DNA from: Microvelia longipes
Lineage: Eukaryota > Arthropoda > Insecta > Hemiptera > Veliidae
Reading direction: 5' to 3'
NCBI GenBank assembly: GCA_018340805.1
Contig: JACMZG010001911.1
Coordinates: 37,888,847-37,952,846 of the forward strand
Length of the DNA: 64,000 nucleotides
How positions within the stretch are numbered: the stretch's first letter is position 1; every line of letters starts with the position of its first letter. This document shows positions 1 to 11,445 of this stretch, in pieces. The notes beneath the pieces are model-generated. The model worked only from the letters and a program-made list of their open reading frames with translations. It ran no database searches and was not told the origin of the DNA. Both the position numbers and the translations under genes were made by a program.

Positions 1-1357
1 TATGTTGCTTTCTGTTACAGGTTGAAGGAAAAATATATTGTCTTGTATTGCTGGTTTTGAAGAATAGCATTGCTGAGCAATTTCCACAGCTTTGCGATTG
101 TCAAACGTCTTGTCAGATGATGCTATATTTATAAAATAATCATTAAACTCTTTTGATGTTACTTTATCACTTCTATTTTTATAACCATTTTGACCACATT
201 CATCCTTGATTACCTGCCACGTAGCTTTACTAATGTTATCTGCTTTCTTAATTTTATTTTCATTAAAGTCTTGCTTTATTCTCTTTAAATGCTTTCTATA
301 TACTTTTTGCTCCCATTTATAACGTCTCCACTCTTTACTAGATTTATCTATTTTACCCATATCATACCAATTTTGAAGTGATTTTTTCATTTCCACCTCC
401 AAGTCAGTAATCCATGGACTGTAACTTTCTTAGAATTATTACATTTAAGCTTTTTCAAAGGAAATGCTTGTTGATATAGATAGCTTATTTTGTCTATAAA
501 CAATTTAAATTTATCACTAGTTGCACACACTGTCCAGGTAGTTCCAATCAGCTTGAGATAAAAGATAAGTAAAATAATATCTTCCTCTTTCTGTTAATGG
601 TCGATAATAAGATGTAACTCTTGTGGATTTTTTTATTTGGCACTTTAAAAAGAATCATTCGATGATCAGATATTTCTTCTATGACATTAGCATGAATATT
701 ATAATTGTGTTTTGTAACAATGTTATCAATACACCTATTTTCTCGTGTTGGTTCTTTAATCTGTTCTTTCATACCAAAACTCTTAAACAATATATTCAAG
801 TCAGAGACATCTTTGTTCTTATCATTTAACCAATCAATGTTAAAGTCAGCTGCAAGAATAATTTCAGGATTATTTTTAACTTTGGTTACTTCTTCTAAAG
901 CCAATTCTAATTGTTGTTTAAAAATCTGAAAATCACTATCGGGTGTGCGGTACGCAACAATAATAACAATGTTTTTCTCTAATAAATGCACAGCTGATAA
1001 CTCACAATGCCTTTCTAATGAGTGCTTAGTAACGTTGTTAAGATTTTTAAACTTTAACTTATTATTAAGAAGGATAGACGTTCCACCATGTTTTAATATG
1101 CATCTGTAGAAAGCAGAAGCAGTTATAAAGTCATGAGGTACATAAAGACCTTCTTCACTTTTATCAAGCCAGTGTTCTGTTATTAATAGCAGGTCTAAGG
1201 ATTTTTCTTTACATAAAATTTCAATTTCATCCAGCTTGTTTCTTATGCTCTGAGCATTTAAGTAAAGTCCATTTAAAGTGTTGGTTTTAACACAGCGCTT
1301 CTTAAGATTTATAGTAGCTGACTCTTTAAACGGCTTGCATGTTTCCTGTTTGTCCAT
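1..1357 (-). pseudogene. Retrotransposon ORF2: APE endonuclease and linker, frameshifted, RT off the left edge
   Basis: Residues numbered from the ATG at 1357. Apurinic-endonuclease motifs are in order: LNAQS (Asn34), ITEHWL (Glu61), AYRTPD (Tyr136-Arg137), AADFN (Asp171, Asn173), PTR (Thr204), IDNI (Asp211) and SDH (230-232). These are the catalytic and metal-binding residues of the family, so the domain itself is intact. After residue 241 a run of A on the coding strand (632-638) causes a frameshift. The continuation (TSYYRPLTERGRYYF ... DWNYLDSVCN) is in another frame and hits further breaks near 410-510. From about 350 down to 1 a readable linker (EWRRYKWEQKVYRK ... FNDYFINIA) leads towards the RT. 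Confidence 0.8.
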
Positions 1358-2290
1358 AAAAACGGCGGACTTGAACGTGTGCAGGCCAAAAGGAGGGTTT
1401 CATTACTTCATCTTTGAATTGTAAGTCTAAAGCGACTCTAAAAGATGGGTATTCAATACTTTTACTTATCATTAAGCATTCAATTTTTGCTGATGGCAAT
1501 TTTTTCTTGATAAATGATGTAATCATTTCTTCAGTGGTGCTTTTTTTAACTTTACTTACATGAATCCAGGCTCGGGGTTCTGGTTTACTTATTGGTGGTA
1601 AGCCTTCAAAAATTACCTCTGATGATCCACTTTCTGATTCTGTTCCTATGATTACACTTTTAGAGTTTAAAACCTTGCCTTTTTTCTTTTTTCTTTCCAC
1701 TTTAGACCATTCGTCATCACTACTGCTATTATTTGAATTTACGGATTCAACTTCATTATAATCACTGTTATTCTCACAACTTGATTTTTCTTCTTTTTTA
1801 GAGTTCTTGTTATCTTCAGTGTTGCCACTTGAGTCAATTTTTTGAGGTGGTACGGAGGCCAGAACAGCTTTTTTATTGCTTTTATTTTCTCCATTAGCAG
1901 AACCAGCCGGAGTCGTTCTTATTTTGTCATCTTTTTTAGCAGTTGATTTAGCATCTACGGGAGATGTAGTCTCTTCAACCGGTTTTATATTAATTACTTT
2001 GGTACTAATAATTTTTCTTAAGCTTTTCAGCTCACTTTCCATGCTTACCATTCTGTTTATAATTGAAGACATTAAATTCTCGTAGTTTTCAACTACAGTT
2101 AGTGTGCAGCCCTCTTCACATTTGCTACATTGCCAGGAAAGACCAGGAGTTTTTCCTTCAATGAGAGCATTAGTAACAGCTCTTCCTAACTCTGTACATG
2201 TGGAATGAAAACCAAATCCACATTTCCTACAAATAATGTCTTTATTTTTGGCCAGTAAGGCCTTTGTCACACTTGGCACAGTTAAAATAC
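1326..2290 (-). pseudogene. Retrotransposon ORF1 protein, PHD-finger type, frameshifted near its start
   Basis: Nucleic-acid-binding ORF1 protein of the LINE. In the open frame (317 codons counted from a GTG at 2279) Cys17, Cys20, His25, Cys28, Cys51 and Cys54 form the last three metal-ligand pairs of a C4HC3 PHD finger. The first pair (C-A-K-C) lies just upstream in another frame, so a small indel around 2245-2280 has broken the start. Residues about 65-95 look coiled-coil. Residues about 100-215 are Ser/Asn/Glu/Lys-rich and contain a K-rich KKKKGK patch. The C-terminal stretch, about 235-312 (RAWIHVSKV ... FWPAHVQVRRF), matches the domain I know from insect CR1-like ORF1 proteins. It overlaps the ORF2 start by 32 nt. 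Confidence 0.75.
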
Positions 2291-2446
2291 ATCGATTTTG
2301 TCACTTTTTGTAGGTGTCATCATTATTCAATTATTGTTCTTTAAAAATTAATTTTAAATGTCAGCAATAAAACTAATTTCACTACACTAAACTACACTAA
2401 ACTATATAACTACGATGTTTATGCTACCACGGCTAAATCGCTACTA

Positions 2447-2529
2447 TCTAATGGATACTGTCCCTAATAAATACTGTCTAATGGATACTTTCTCTAATAA
2501 ATACTGTCTCTAATAAATACTGTCTATAA
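2447..2529. repeat. Short degenerate tandem repeat in the LINE 5' flank
   Basis: Alternating copies of TCTAATGGATACTG and CTAATAAATACTGTCT, about four to five units of 15-31 bp. It sits directly upstream of the LINE ORF1 and could be part of its 5' UTR. Confidence 0.6.
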
Positions 2530-3654
2530 TGACCTTAAACTGCATTTAAAATCAACATCTTCTATGCATATTAGAATTAAATTTGACAATTTTCAACCCA
2601 GAGGTCTTTACTCAGTAACAACAATGAAGCTTGGCAATATTTTAAGTAGCTTCAGATCTCAAAGCCTTTATGCAATAATTACCTAATTACGATATACTCG
2701 AGATGTGTCATCAAATACGGGCTTACAAAAGTCCCTGACGCCGAATAATAAGCGTTTGCAATCCACGCACAACCTTAGAATTATTAGGTAACCAAATATC
2801 TATGGTGTTATAGCGTAAAGATAATTAAAGCTTAAAAAAGAATACGGTAGATAGGTATTCAATCAAATTATAGAAATTATGCTGTCTCGAATGCATTAAA
2901 GACCAGTGATCACACTTGTCGTAGGCTGCCCTAGTTTTTAATGGAATAGTTCTTTGTAAAAAAATTTGCACTATATTTCATGAATGTATCATATGATTTG
3001 ATAATTTAAATTTTATACGGTAAAACGTAGTTTGATAGGTTTTTCGTATGATTTTAAGGGTCGCACCAATTAATATGTTATGTTATATGCTCACTAATAA
3101 CTTACATACTAAAAGTTTAATAGCTATGGAATATCGATACTATTTTTTTAGAAATTGTGTTGTGAATTGAATGAATTGAATTGTGAAAAAGGGCTCTAGT
3201 GGATCGATAGGCACTGATGGAGTTATTTTTTTAATGCCTCACTAGTGCCCCATCATCAATTATACTACTAATTTGTATTAAGTTTCCCTATGTATCAATA
3301 TTTTAGCGAAGAAAAGCAGTAAAAAAAGGTTTATAGGAATGCATCTTTTTTCAAACATGACTATCTATTTTGAGTATATGATTAACATAGCTCAACGCGT
3401 GAGATAAAATTTACATAAATCAATTCACGTTATATGTATACAGATATTTCTACCATAATTATTCTTATCTCGTTCGTATCTTGGAAATGAATAAAAAATA
3501 CCAACTACTTTGATGACTTTTAAATAAAATGAACAATCTTATCCTATACTAGAAATATCAGACAAGATTTTAATCAAGTTTTTCTTTTCTCAGCTCTTTT
3601 ATATAAAAGTAAAGTCAATATAAAATTACATTACTTTCAGATATAATTAGTTTT
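2530..3654. other. Intergenic, AT-rich; no feature recognised
   Basis: No coding potential and no clear repeat terminus seen. A weak inverted motif occurs near 3195-3250 (CACTGATGGAG ... CTCACTAGTG). Confidence 0.5.
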
Positions 3655-4330
3655 CTACTCATCCTCATTTATTCCGTAAGTTTATAGGAAAACTAATGTA
3701 ATTGCAAAAAATCCGAAACCGGGATGTTCCTTGAATTATTTCCGGTGTTTTTAAGGTCTTCTAAGTAGTTGTTACAAAGTTTTATGTATATGTGTATGTG
3801 AGCGTGTTTGTGTCTGCTACCATCTTTCTTCCTAGCAAATTTATGCTAGAGAGTTATAACTTAGAACAAAACTCAATCTTTAAGAGTACCCAGCAAAAAT
3901 TTAAAAAATTTATATAACGCGGTAAAATTTTTTAATTGATTTGTGATTTTGCACATGCTTAGTCATATAAAAATCAAAATATGTGCTAAGTTTCATATCA
4001 TTATCAGTATTATTTGAGTTTTTATCGAATAACTTGTGTACGTTTTAAAAAAAATGTTAAAAATCTGAAAATAATCCAATTAAGTAAGCGTACACCTTGA
4101 CGCTATAAATAAGAACGCTAAGTTTTTTTACAATACGTCAAGTGTATCTACGGTTTTTGTTATTTCATAAAAAATATGCAGCATCGTGCGTGGTCAGAGC
4201 CTGGACGGGTGACTGCTGGGAATGAAACAAATGTATTTACTATCTGAGAAAGAGCGAAGCAAGTCTGAAGACGCGTTGCAGTATCGACAGTGGAATTTCA
4301 CTCAAAAGATTAACGGAGGGTCAAACATAA
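3655..4330 (+). mobile_element. Composite repeat family A, near-full copy A1
   Basis: Shares its whole layout with 41185-41850. The head reads 'AATCCGAAACCGGGAT ... TTTCCGGTGTTTTT', followed by a GT-rich stretch (TATGTGTATGTGAGCGTG), then an AT-rich body ending in 'TTATCGAATAACTTGTGTACG'. A 5S-rRNA-like core follows at about 4176-4224, then a tail with AGAGCGAAGCAAGTCTGAAG. No ORF, so it is non-autonomous. Class uncertain; the 5S-like core suggests a SINE3-related origin. Confidence 0.7.
4176..4224 (+). repeat. 5S-rRNA-like module in repeat A1
   Basis: Reads GCAGCATCGTGCGTGGTCAG, then AGCCTGGACGGGTGACTGCTGGGAA. This matches the internal promoter half of eukaryotic 5S rRNA (AAGCA..GTCGGGC..GGTTAGTA, then TGGATGGGTGACCGCCTGGGAA). 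It is a repeat-borne fragment, not a 5S gene: the 5' third and 3' end of 5S are missing. Confidence 0.6.
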
Positions 4331-6479
4331 TAAAGTATTTCATATTGAAGGAATCTACATAACTCATAATACTCTCAACTGAGTACGTCCATAGAGCCAG
4401 ATAATTATTAAGGTTATATGTAGTAAACACAACATTATAATGTTGTATTTAGGTTATAATTATTGTAAGAATAATTAACTTAAACTAAAATAAAAGGATG
4501 AGGGGGTAAATATTTGGTTAAGGAAACAGCACACAAGCATTTTAATAAATTCTATTCAACTAAAGGATAAAACGTCATCTATCAAAATTAAAAAAATAAT
4601 GTCTTCGTTGTAATAATAATAAATTAGTTATAACATAAAAATTAAGACAATTGAAAATGCCAGTCGTGATAGGATGAATGGAGCATGCAGAAAACAGAAT
4701 CTTGTTTCTCAAAGAAAATTTATTAAAATGTGTGTTGCAATGTCGTAAAAGGGAGAGTAGAAGGAATCGAGGTCTGCCCTGGATGCAGTGAGTGCGAAAA
4801 CTCTAGATGTTATCAGTTGATGATATTCGGAAGAGTGGAACCGCTTAAATGATACGACTTCAAGCATTTCAAGGCTAAATAACAATAATTATTACAAGAA
4901 TGAAAATAAAAATAATAATGACGCCACTATATCCGGGTATTTCGTCTATCGTATTAATTCCAGGCGATTATATTTAATCTTAACAAATATATTTTGTTAT
5001 ATAACTAGTTCTACTTCAAACATACTTCTAATATATTCATGTTATCCAAAAAAGCACTAGCAATAGACATTAGCAAATATGTTCTACTCTCATATCGTAT
5101 CATTTATCCTATCGATTCCATTAACACGGGAGTTACGAGTCAACTTTAACATTCAATTTTCATAAGAACGTTTGGAAATGCCAAAGATAACTCATTATTA
5201 TAAAAAAAACTATACAAGAGTCATTTCCTGATAAGAATAAAAAATATTCACACTAAATACATTTCAAGTGCAATGGTATATCGTCAAATAAAAATTCAAT
5301 AATGGTTTTATTTAATTAGTTCATTTTCAAAAAGGCGTGTTATATAAAGTTAAATTTGTTAAAAAATTCTAAGAATTTTACATTAACCTTATTGTAAAAC
5401 TTGTTAATTCTACGGATACACAAACAATAATTATTATTAAAATTAACACACACAGGCCCAGCAATATAAGGATTCTGGTCAAATAATAACCCTAATACAA
5501 AAGGTTGAATTTTACTTTTACATTCAACCTAAGTAAAAAGTTGTAAAACCTTTACAACATAGGATAATTTAAAAAAATTATCCTTCATAAGGTAACACAA
5601 AGCAGCCTCATATTTACTCTTAAGCAAATTCAATTTTAAGAGGATGCAATATATTACATTTTTATCTTAACCTCAGATAAAACACGTTTACAATATAATA
5701 TGTATATTTTTATATCCTGAGGAATAGGTTAGCGCAGTACTTAATGCTCACAAATATATCGGAATCAAATTGAAAAGTTTCTTGGTCTACCCTTAATTAT
5801 ATTTTTTTAAAAATGTATGTAAACGATAACTACATCAGATAATTAGACATTTCAAAGTCTAAAACAATGAAATTAATAATTTTATTAATAATTTTAGTAT
5901 ATAAGATTATTAAATATAAACATTATTAAACTTATTGTACCGGTTTCAATGTTTCTTTCACACTTGCAATAAAAACCTTAGGTTAACATTTCGTAAATAA
6001 ATTTCGAAATTATGTTAAAGTGGTGAAACTTAAATTTTTCAGAATATTGTTACTAGTATTATGTTTTAACTTGTATGGTTACTTCTGTTTAGAAACCCTG
6101 CAAAATTATTATAAAATATTATTAATGTTGGTTTGTAATTTATTGAAAATGGACCCGAGGGCTAGATTTAATTGCTTGAAATATGTTACATGTTTAGTAT
6201 TTCCTTTTGTCAGAACTATTTTATAACGTCTAATTTTATAATTTAAATTTTAAAACTAAAACTTTTTTGAATTTAATAACACTGTGTTCTAAAAAAAGTT
6301 TATTTATTTTACTATTTCATTTCATGTTTGAAATTTTAAAATAATATATATTATGATTAATTTTGATATCGTTTTGTAAAAACTTTTTAATGCATGAAAA
6401 CAATTTGGGAAAGTTAAACAATTAATAAATTGCTGGTCCAATAATAAAATTTACTATATAGTAGTAATACATTTTTTCA
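4331..6479. other. Intergenic, AT-rich, with a hairpin cluster near 5.5 kb
   Basis: No gene seen. ORF-like stretches such as 6020-6226 have only a GTG start and hydrophobic AT-driven codons. The only clear structure is the hairpin run listed separately. Confidence 0.5.
5502..5584. repeat. Three consecutive perfect hairpins
   Basis: AGGTTGAAT/ATTCAACCT (5502-5510 with 5522-5530), GTTGTAAA/TTTACAAC (5540-5547 with 5551-5558) and AGGATAATTT/AAATTATCCT (5561-5570 with 5575-5584). All stems are perfect and sit within 83 bp. Function unknown. Confidence 0.7.
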
Positions 6480-7350
6480 TTCTCAGCGTTCACCCAACAA
6501 GTCAAGCAGTATCGAGCGTGGTCAGTACATGATCAAAACTGCTTGAATTTTATGATCCAACAAAAATCATGTATGTACTTGTATGCTCGTAGATGTACCT
6601 AAGACGAAGCTTGGTAACTCATTTATTGCATAAAAGTATAAACTTGTACAGATTTTTAACTCAATTGGATTATTTGCTAATTTTTGACAGTTTTAAAAAA
6701 TCGTACACAAGTCATGTGATAAAAATGAACGAATGCTGATAAGAAACTTATTTTCGTCAAATGCTGAGATAAAACTTAGCACATATGTTAGCATTATACA
6801 TGGCTACAGGCGTGCTGAATCAAATCTGATCGCATTATTTTTAGGCGTTTTATGATTTTTCGAAATTTTTGATAAATCATTTCTGCGAGATGAGAGACGT
6901 CATTAGATTAATGACGTCATAGAAGTTATTTTCCGTTTAGCACAACTTTTTTTTATTTTTTTTTAAATTCTCTTTATAAATAAAAAAAATATAAAATTAC
7001 AATTGACAAAATTAAATTTTTCCAAATTATTAAAAATAAAACTATACCACTAAACAAAATACAAAGAGTACCTCTCATAAAAGGACCAGGTCCTGCGGCA
7101 TGAGAGGGAAAAACTACAGCGGTAGACTGATTTTTGTTCAAAGTTTTAACACTCTAGCATAAATACACAGGGACCTACGATGATAACAGTCACACCCACA
7201 CACACATACAGACAGACAATTCTGCAAACCAACTTTGGAGGCTATAAAATCACCTGAAACAGATAATTCCGGTGACATCCAGATTTCGGATTTTTTTCCA
7301 AACACAATGCTTTTCCTACATACCTACGGTATAAATAAGGAAAAGTAAAA
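6480..7350 (-). mobile_element. Composite repeat family A, near-full copy A2, minus orientation, internally rearranged
   Basis: On the - strand it starts at about 7350 with 'CTTTTCCTTATTTATACCGTA' and the CCGAAATCTGGAT head. It continues with the TGTGTGTG-rich stretch (about 7190-7210) and the AT-rich body (with 'TTGTGTACG' near 6710), and ends in the 5S-like region at 6480-6550. Part of the 5S-like core is inverted relative to the rest of this copy (see findings). Confidence 0.65.
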
Positions 7351-7891
7351 AGCATTATCGTTGTGTTAACTTAACAATTTTCTAATTTTGATTGGTTTTA
7401 GATAACTAGTATAACTTTACTATATCTACTACATCTAACTAACTAGAAATAAATAATAATGTATAATTAATGATGGCTTAACAATTAAAAAATAATAGAG
7501 TTAAATGTGCTTAAAGTTCAAAAGAGGTTAAAAATCCATTTTCTATATAAAAGTGATAAAAGTTGAATTTGCTCTTTAGCTAATGGATTGTATTAAACCT
7601 GTGGCTTCTGCTATCAGGAGCCTCCAACGCGGGGACTAATTGCTGCAGACAGCCCCACGGGACTCTCTATCTCTGCACGCACTCTCTCTGATTTTATTAA
7701 AAATGATTAAAAATTATTAATAATCTCTGAAATGTTAAATACAACTAGTAATACTAGTTATGGGTAAAACTAGTAATGGGTTTTCCATTAAAAATCATAC
7801 TTGCAGAAATTGTAATTTCGCCTTTTTTTAAACGGTAAAAGGCCAGTTTTGCGTTTTGCAACGTTCGCTATCTTAAAAACAGTTTGATATG

Positions 7892-8224
7892 AGTATATAC
7901 ATAGAGATATATACTAGAGGGGGCATAGCCTATCTCAATACATTGAAAGGCCTGAAACATTGTATTGGGGGCTCTCAGGGGCTCTGTGTAACCTCATTGA
8001 AACCTCCTTCAAGAGTGAGTTAAGGCAATAATAAATCTATTGTTTTCGGCTTCCTATACCTTGTTTGTGTTTTGATTTGTATTTTTAACGTACTACTATA
8101 TAATTTATTGTAATTTTGTACTGATTATTTGATTACATAACAAGCGAAGGTGGTCAGGTTATTTTGTCAGTGTTTCAAAATTCAACCAGGGCCTCTCTAG
8201 TAATAATATCTCTATGAGTATATA
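7892..8224 (+). mobile_element. MITE family C, copy C1 (element 7900-8216) with 8-bp target duplication
   Basis: Termini CATAGAGATAT ... ATATCTCTATG are inverted repeats, each followed inward by an ACTAGAG-type motif. The element is flanked by AGTATATA at 7892-7899 and again at 8217-8224, a perfect 8-bp target-site duplication. It is 317 bp long with no ORF. The interior contains the 'GGGGGCATAGCCTATCTC' block and 'AGGTGGTCAGGTTA', shared with copies at 24.3, 58.0 and 61.0 kb. An 8-bp duplication points to hAT-type (or P-type) transposase mobilisation. Confidence 0.85.
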
Positions 8225-8255
8225 ATAGTATATTATGTTACAAGACTGCGAAGAA

Positions 8256-8331
8256 AGTCTTTTTTACCGCGGGGACTATATTTACAGTCGAGCAAAGCGA
8301 GACAGTAAAATGAGCCAAGGTAAAAAAAGAC
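8256..8331. repeat. Inverted repeat with CGAGCAAAGCGAG core
   Basis: AGTCTTTTTTACC (8256-8268) pairs with GGTAAAAAAAGAC (8319-8331), with one extra A. The loop contains GTCGAGCAAAGCGAGAC, related to the GAGCGAAGC motif found in other repeats here. Probably a small decayed element. Confidence 0.45.
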
Positions 8332-8639
8332 ATACCCAGACGTGTAGCCTATGCAATTTTTTCGGGCGTATAAATAGTAAACAAGTATTTGAAAGAAAAA
8401 TAGTATAGTATATAAAAATCTGCCGATACACTTCTTTCGATCGACTCGATAGTTTCAAAAGTTAAAAGTTTCAATTCTGGTGGCTTTTTTTCAAAGTCTG
8501 AATTGCTATTCATGATTATTTGATAATAATAATAAATTATAAACCATTAATAGTAAATAGTTAATAACTCACTTTCCGAAAATAACAAAAAAAGATCGTT
8601 AACAAAAACTTTTGATTATTTATTTGATAAACAAAATAC

Positions 8640-8840
8640 GAACAAGGAAGGTTACATCATAACCTTGTTTTAAACTATAGCCCACCTAGTGGACATTTAA
8701 GAAACTTAACCAGCGACAGCTTTGTTTACGACAGCTGCGACTGCGAAACTGTCGCAGACGGTATAAAACAATTTTACCTACTTTTTTAGGATGTAAAGTT
8801 CCTACTTTACAGCCACCTGAAAAAAAAAAATCTTTGGGGT
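8640..8840 (-). repeat. Dispersed repeat family B, copy 1
   Basis: On the - strand it reads GGCTGTAAAGTAGGAACTTT then ACATCCTAAAAAAGTAGG, followed by a 'GCGACAGTTTCG' block. The same order occurs on the + strand at 28358-28430. It contains a small GC-rich hairpin (GCGAC/GTCGC, near 8737-8755) that is unusual in this AT-rich background. Confidence 0.5.
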
Positions 8841-9063
8841 TCGCATCTCAGGTTACGTTCTAAGTTTATGTAAGATTATTATTCAAATAAATGGTTGCCA
8901 ACTTTTGAATACAATTGGAGCATAACAGTTGGCACTACCACCTAAAGCGGGTTACGCAAGGGTTGTCTTTGATTAGCCGTAATACGGGCACTATTACTAT
9001 GTAAATGAGTTAAATTTCAACTAATTATTAACTACTATTTCTTAAAATTGTAATTTATACATA

Positions 9064-9236
9064 TAATACGACACACGGACAATCAGTTTACAGCGTGGGA
9101 AAATAATGTGAGAGAGCCAATGAGGTTAGTCCTGGATGTTAAACCACGCCCTCATTTTCAAATCGGGCCAACATTATTGATTCCTTAACACTATTTTCCG
9201 GCGCTGTCAACTGATTTTAGCCGTGTGTTGTACTAT
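9064..9236. mobile_element. Short MITE with about 40-bp imperfect terminal inverted repeats
   Basis: The left end (ACACACGG.CAATCAGTTTACAGCG then GGGAAAATAATGT) pairs with the right end read in reverse (ACACACGGCTAAAATCAGTT, GACAGCG, GGAAAATAGTGT). About 170 bp with no ORF. I could not fix the target-site duplication. Confidence 0.6.
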
Positions 9237-9239
9237 TGT

Positions 9240-10074
9240 TATTTTTATAAAAATTATAATAATAGTACTAGGAATTGATTTTTAATTGCATTGATATACT
9301 AGATTTCATACTTTGTTAATGTTGGAGATGTAGAGTGCGACGGAAACTTAAAGTAAAGTAAACTTAAAGTAAAGTAAACTTAAATAAACTGTCATCAGTT
9401 GATGACAGTTCTATAATTGTCATATAAATTAGTTTCACATATTAAGTTAAAGCATACTAGATACATCACATCTCTCTTATACAATTGCTTATTGTCTTTT
9501 GAGGTTTATCTCCTTTAACTCTATGTTAATGGAACATAATACAGTAATTAGCTCATTTGAAGTGTCTATTGTATTAGAGAGAGACTTAATTGTATTATTA
9601 GACTTATTAGTATTATTGTATCATGATTAGTTTATACTATCATTAAAATTCAGTATCAGTAATGGAGAAATATCAAAACAGTTTATCCTATAAATAGGGT
9701 ATAACAGATATTACTAAATATAGACCCATCTGATTCACTATATGCTTTAAACTTGTACATAATAAAGTTTGACCTTTGTATATACAAAGGTCAAACGAGT
9801 TATAAACAAACATTTACGAGGTTAAAGGACGGATAAAGTTATAGATACTCATAAATAATTAATTAATAAATAATTAAAGAATGGCTTGGCTTGTGAAAGA
9901 AATTATAACGCTACAATTTCATAAAAGCTAAAAAAATAAGGAGTAATTATTCTTTTAAATTAAATAAATAAATAGAACAGTATATGTTGAAATGGAAGGA
10001 AAATGTAAGCTATCGAAATAGCTGAAATGTCACTACACATCTGTATTATATTTACACACTCTGTCTGACAACGC
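9240..10074. other. Intergenic, AT-rich; no feature recognised
   Basis: Nothing beyond a short AACTTAAAGTAAAGTA tandem (9346-9380). Confidence 0.5.
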
Positions 10075-10545
10075 TATTTTAATAGTAGTAGTAGTAGTAG
10101 TAGGGGGGAGGTCAAGCATAGTTATAGATACTCCAGCTGAGAGATTCCAGATCTTCTTCCTTCGATTCTCTCCAGTTCCAAAAATTTGAAAACTTATTCT
10201 GCTGTATCCATGAAAGTACCCTATTAAGTGGTACGCAGTCTCCTCTTCCTCGTCATACACCTCTTGAATACGGTTTTGAGAGAATCCCATAAGAGTCAGA
10301 TGTCATTCAGGGGACAAAGTCCAGCTATAAGACCTAGAATGCTCCTTAAGTTGGGTCGATTAAGCTCCTCCAGTCATTTTGATTTTTCCAATTTATGCAT
10401 GGAAGTGGTAGCCAGCTGCAGGGAAGGTTTGCTTTGTTTCAAATCCATTCATTTTCTAACAATTTTCCCAGCCTTTCGGCAGTCAATAACTGCTTTAATG
10501 ACAGGTCAAATAAATGGTGTCAGGCCCACACTAATTTAAGTAGTG
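10075..10545 (-). pseudogene. Decayed C-terminal end of a Jockey/R1-type non-LTR retrotransposon ORF2
   Basis: The - strand reads, across several frames and stops, a 'PSLQLATTSMHKL' stretch, then NLRSILGLIAGLCPLND, then MGFSQNRIQEVYDEEEETAYHL. In insect Jockey/R1-group proteins the equivalent region after RNase H reads roughly LTGLLTGHCPLN..L..MG.....C..C.EEEETA.H.L. The Cys ligands are lost here. A (TAG)n tract at 10083-10104 may be the degenerate 3' tail. It is a dead fragment with no host function implied. Confidence 0.6.
10083..10104. repeat. (TAG)n microsatellite followed by a G run
   Basis: About seven TAG units followed by GGGGGG. Confidence 0.85.
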
Positions 10546-11339
10546 CCATTATTTAAAAGCGTCTTTGCTTTTCCAATTTTCAATAGGATGTCTACAAAGT
10601 CTAATAAAATGGACATTTAATTGTTGGACAAAAAGTTTAATGAAAACATAAAACACTTTAAAATTATTGACCTAATAATATTAAGTTTAACTCAAATAGG
10701 AGTGTTAAAAAGTGTGTTATTTTTAGTACATATTTTTTTATTTATATGATCGATAAAAAGAGTACAGGCTCTTCATAAATTTAACAATGCACTTGTTCTA
10801 GTTAATTCATTTGTTTCAATTAATAATGTTTAATCATCAAACCAAAAATAACGACGACAAAAGGATTGTCTCCGTCGTTGTATTATAATGACAAGTATTG
10901 AATCTTATGAGGTTGGCTGGCCTGATTCAATAGAAAAAATGACTAGAAAGGGCTCTTGGAAAATTCCCTGGGGAATCTGCGACGTACTACTACCAACGTA
11001 ATAATAATTAATAGTCGATATTCTATAGAAAAAAAGAATCAGACCTTATAGGAAGTACAGGGTTAAAACATGGAAAATAAAGAGGAAAATAAAATATAAA
11101 TAAATACTAAGCATTAGAGTCTTGTTGGTTCTCTATTATTCAGGAAAATACATCAATTGCTTTGAATATTTAAATTTTCTAAAAAAAAGTATTTTTATTT
11201 TAATATTTTTACATCTATTTTAGTTTATATTCAAAAGATTTCAATCTATTCAATAGATTAATATTACAAAACTATATTTTTCCTTATAGATGAATAAAAA
11301 CAATTTAAGGTTCTCTGCAAATAATTTGTTTTATTTATT
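10546..11339. other. Intergenic, AT-rich; no feature recognised
   Basis: A GC-richer patch at 10850-11000 (ACGACGACAAAAGGATTG, CTCTTGGAAAATTCCCTGGG) may be an old repeat, but I cannot name it. Confidence 0.4.
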
Positions 11340-11445
11340 TTTAAAAATTCTGGAGCGGAGGCCCGCAAGCTGGGCAACTTTTCTTTGCAATGTATGCATT
11401 CTTGCTTAACAATCCATATCTTTGTTAAGTTTTTGGTTTATGCCT
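11340..11445 (+). repeat. SINE-like repeat family S, copy
   Basis: Contains TTCTGGAGCGGAGGCCCGCA, then AGCTGGGCAACTTTTCTTTG and 'GCATTCTTGCTTAACAATCC'. These align with the blocks at 26790, 63457 and 63601. Confidence 0.55.

Larger units (their letters stand above)
1..2290 (-). mobile_element. Non-LTR retrotransposon, CR1/L2-like, 5' half (cut by window edge)
   Basis: Two ORFs on the - strand in the classical LINE order: ORF1 (about 2290-1326), then ORF2 (1357 to beyond position 1), overlapping by 32 nt. ORF1 has a PHD-type zinc finger, a short coiled coil, an acidic Ser/Asn-rich linker and a conserved C-terminal domain. ORF2 begins with an APE-type endonuclease. The reverse transcriptase would lie left of position 1. 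Both frames carry indels, so this copy is dead. The PHD plus endonuclease combination suits the CR1/L2 group, but the clade needs the missing RT to be settled. The 5' UTR may extend to about 2530. Confidence 0.85.

Noticed and set aside
6020..6226. 68-codon hydrophobic ORF
   Set aside because: No ATG start, AT-driven codon use, no motif and no splice partner.
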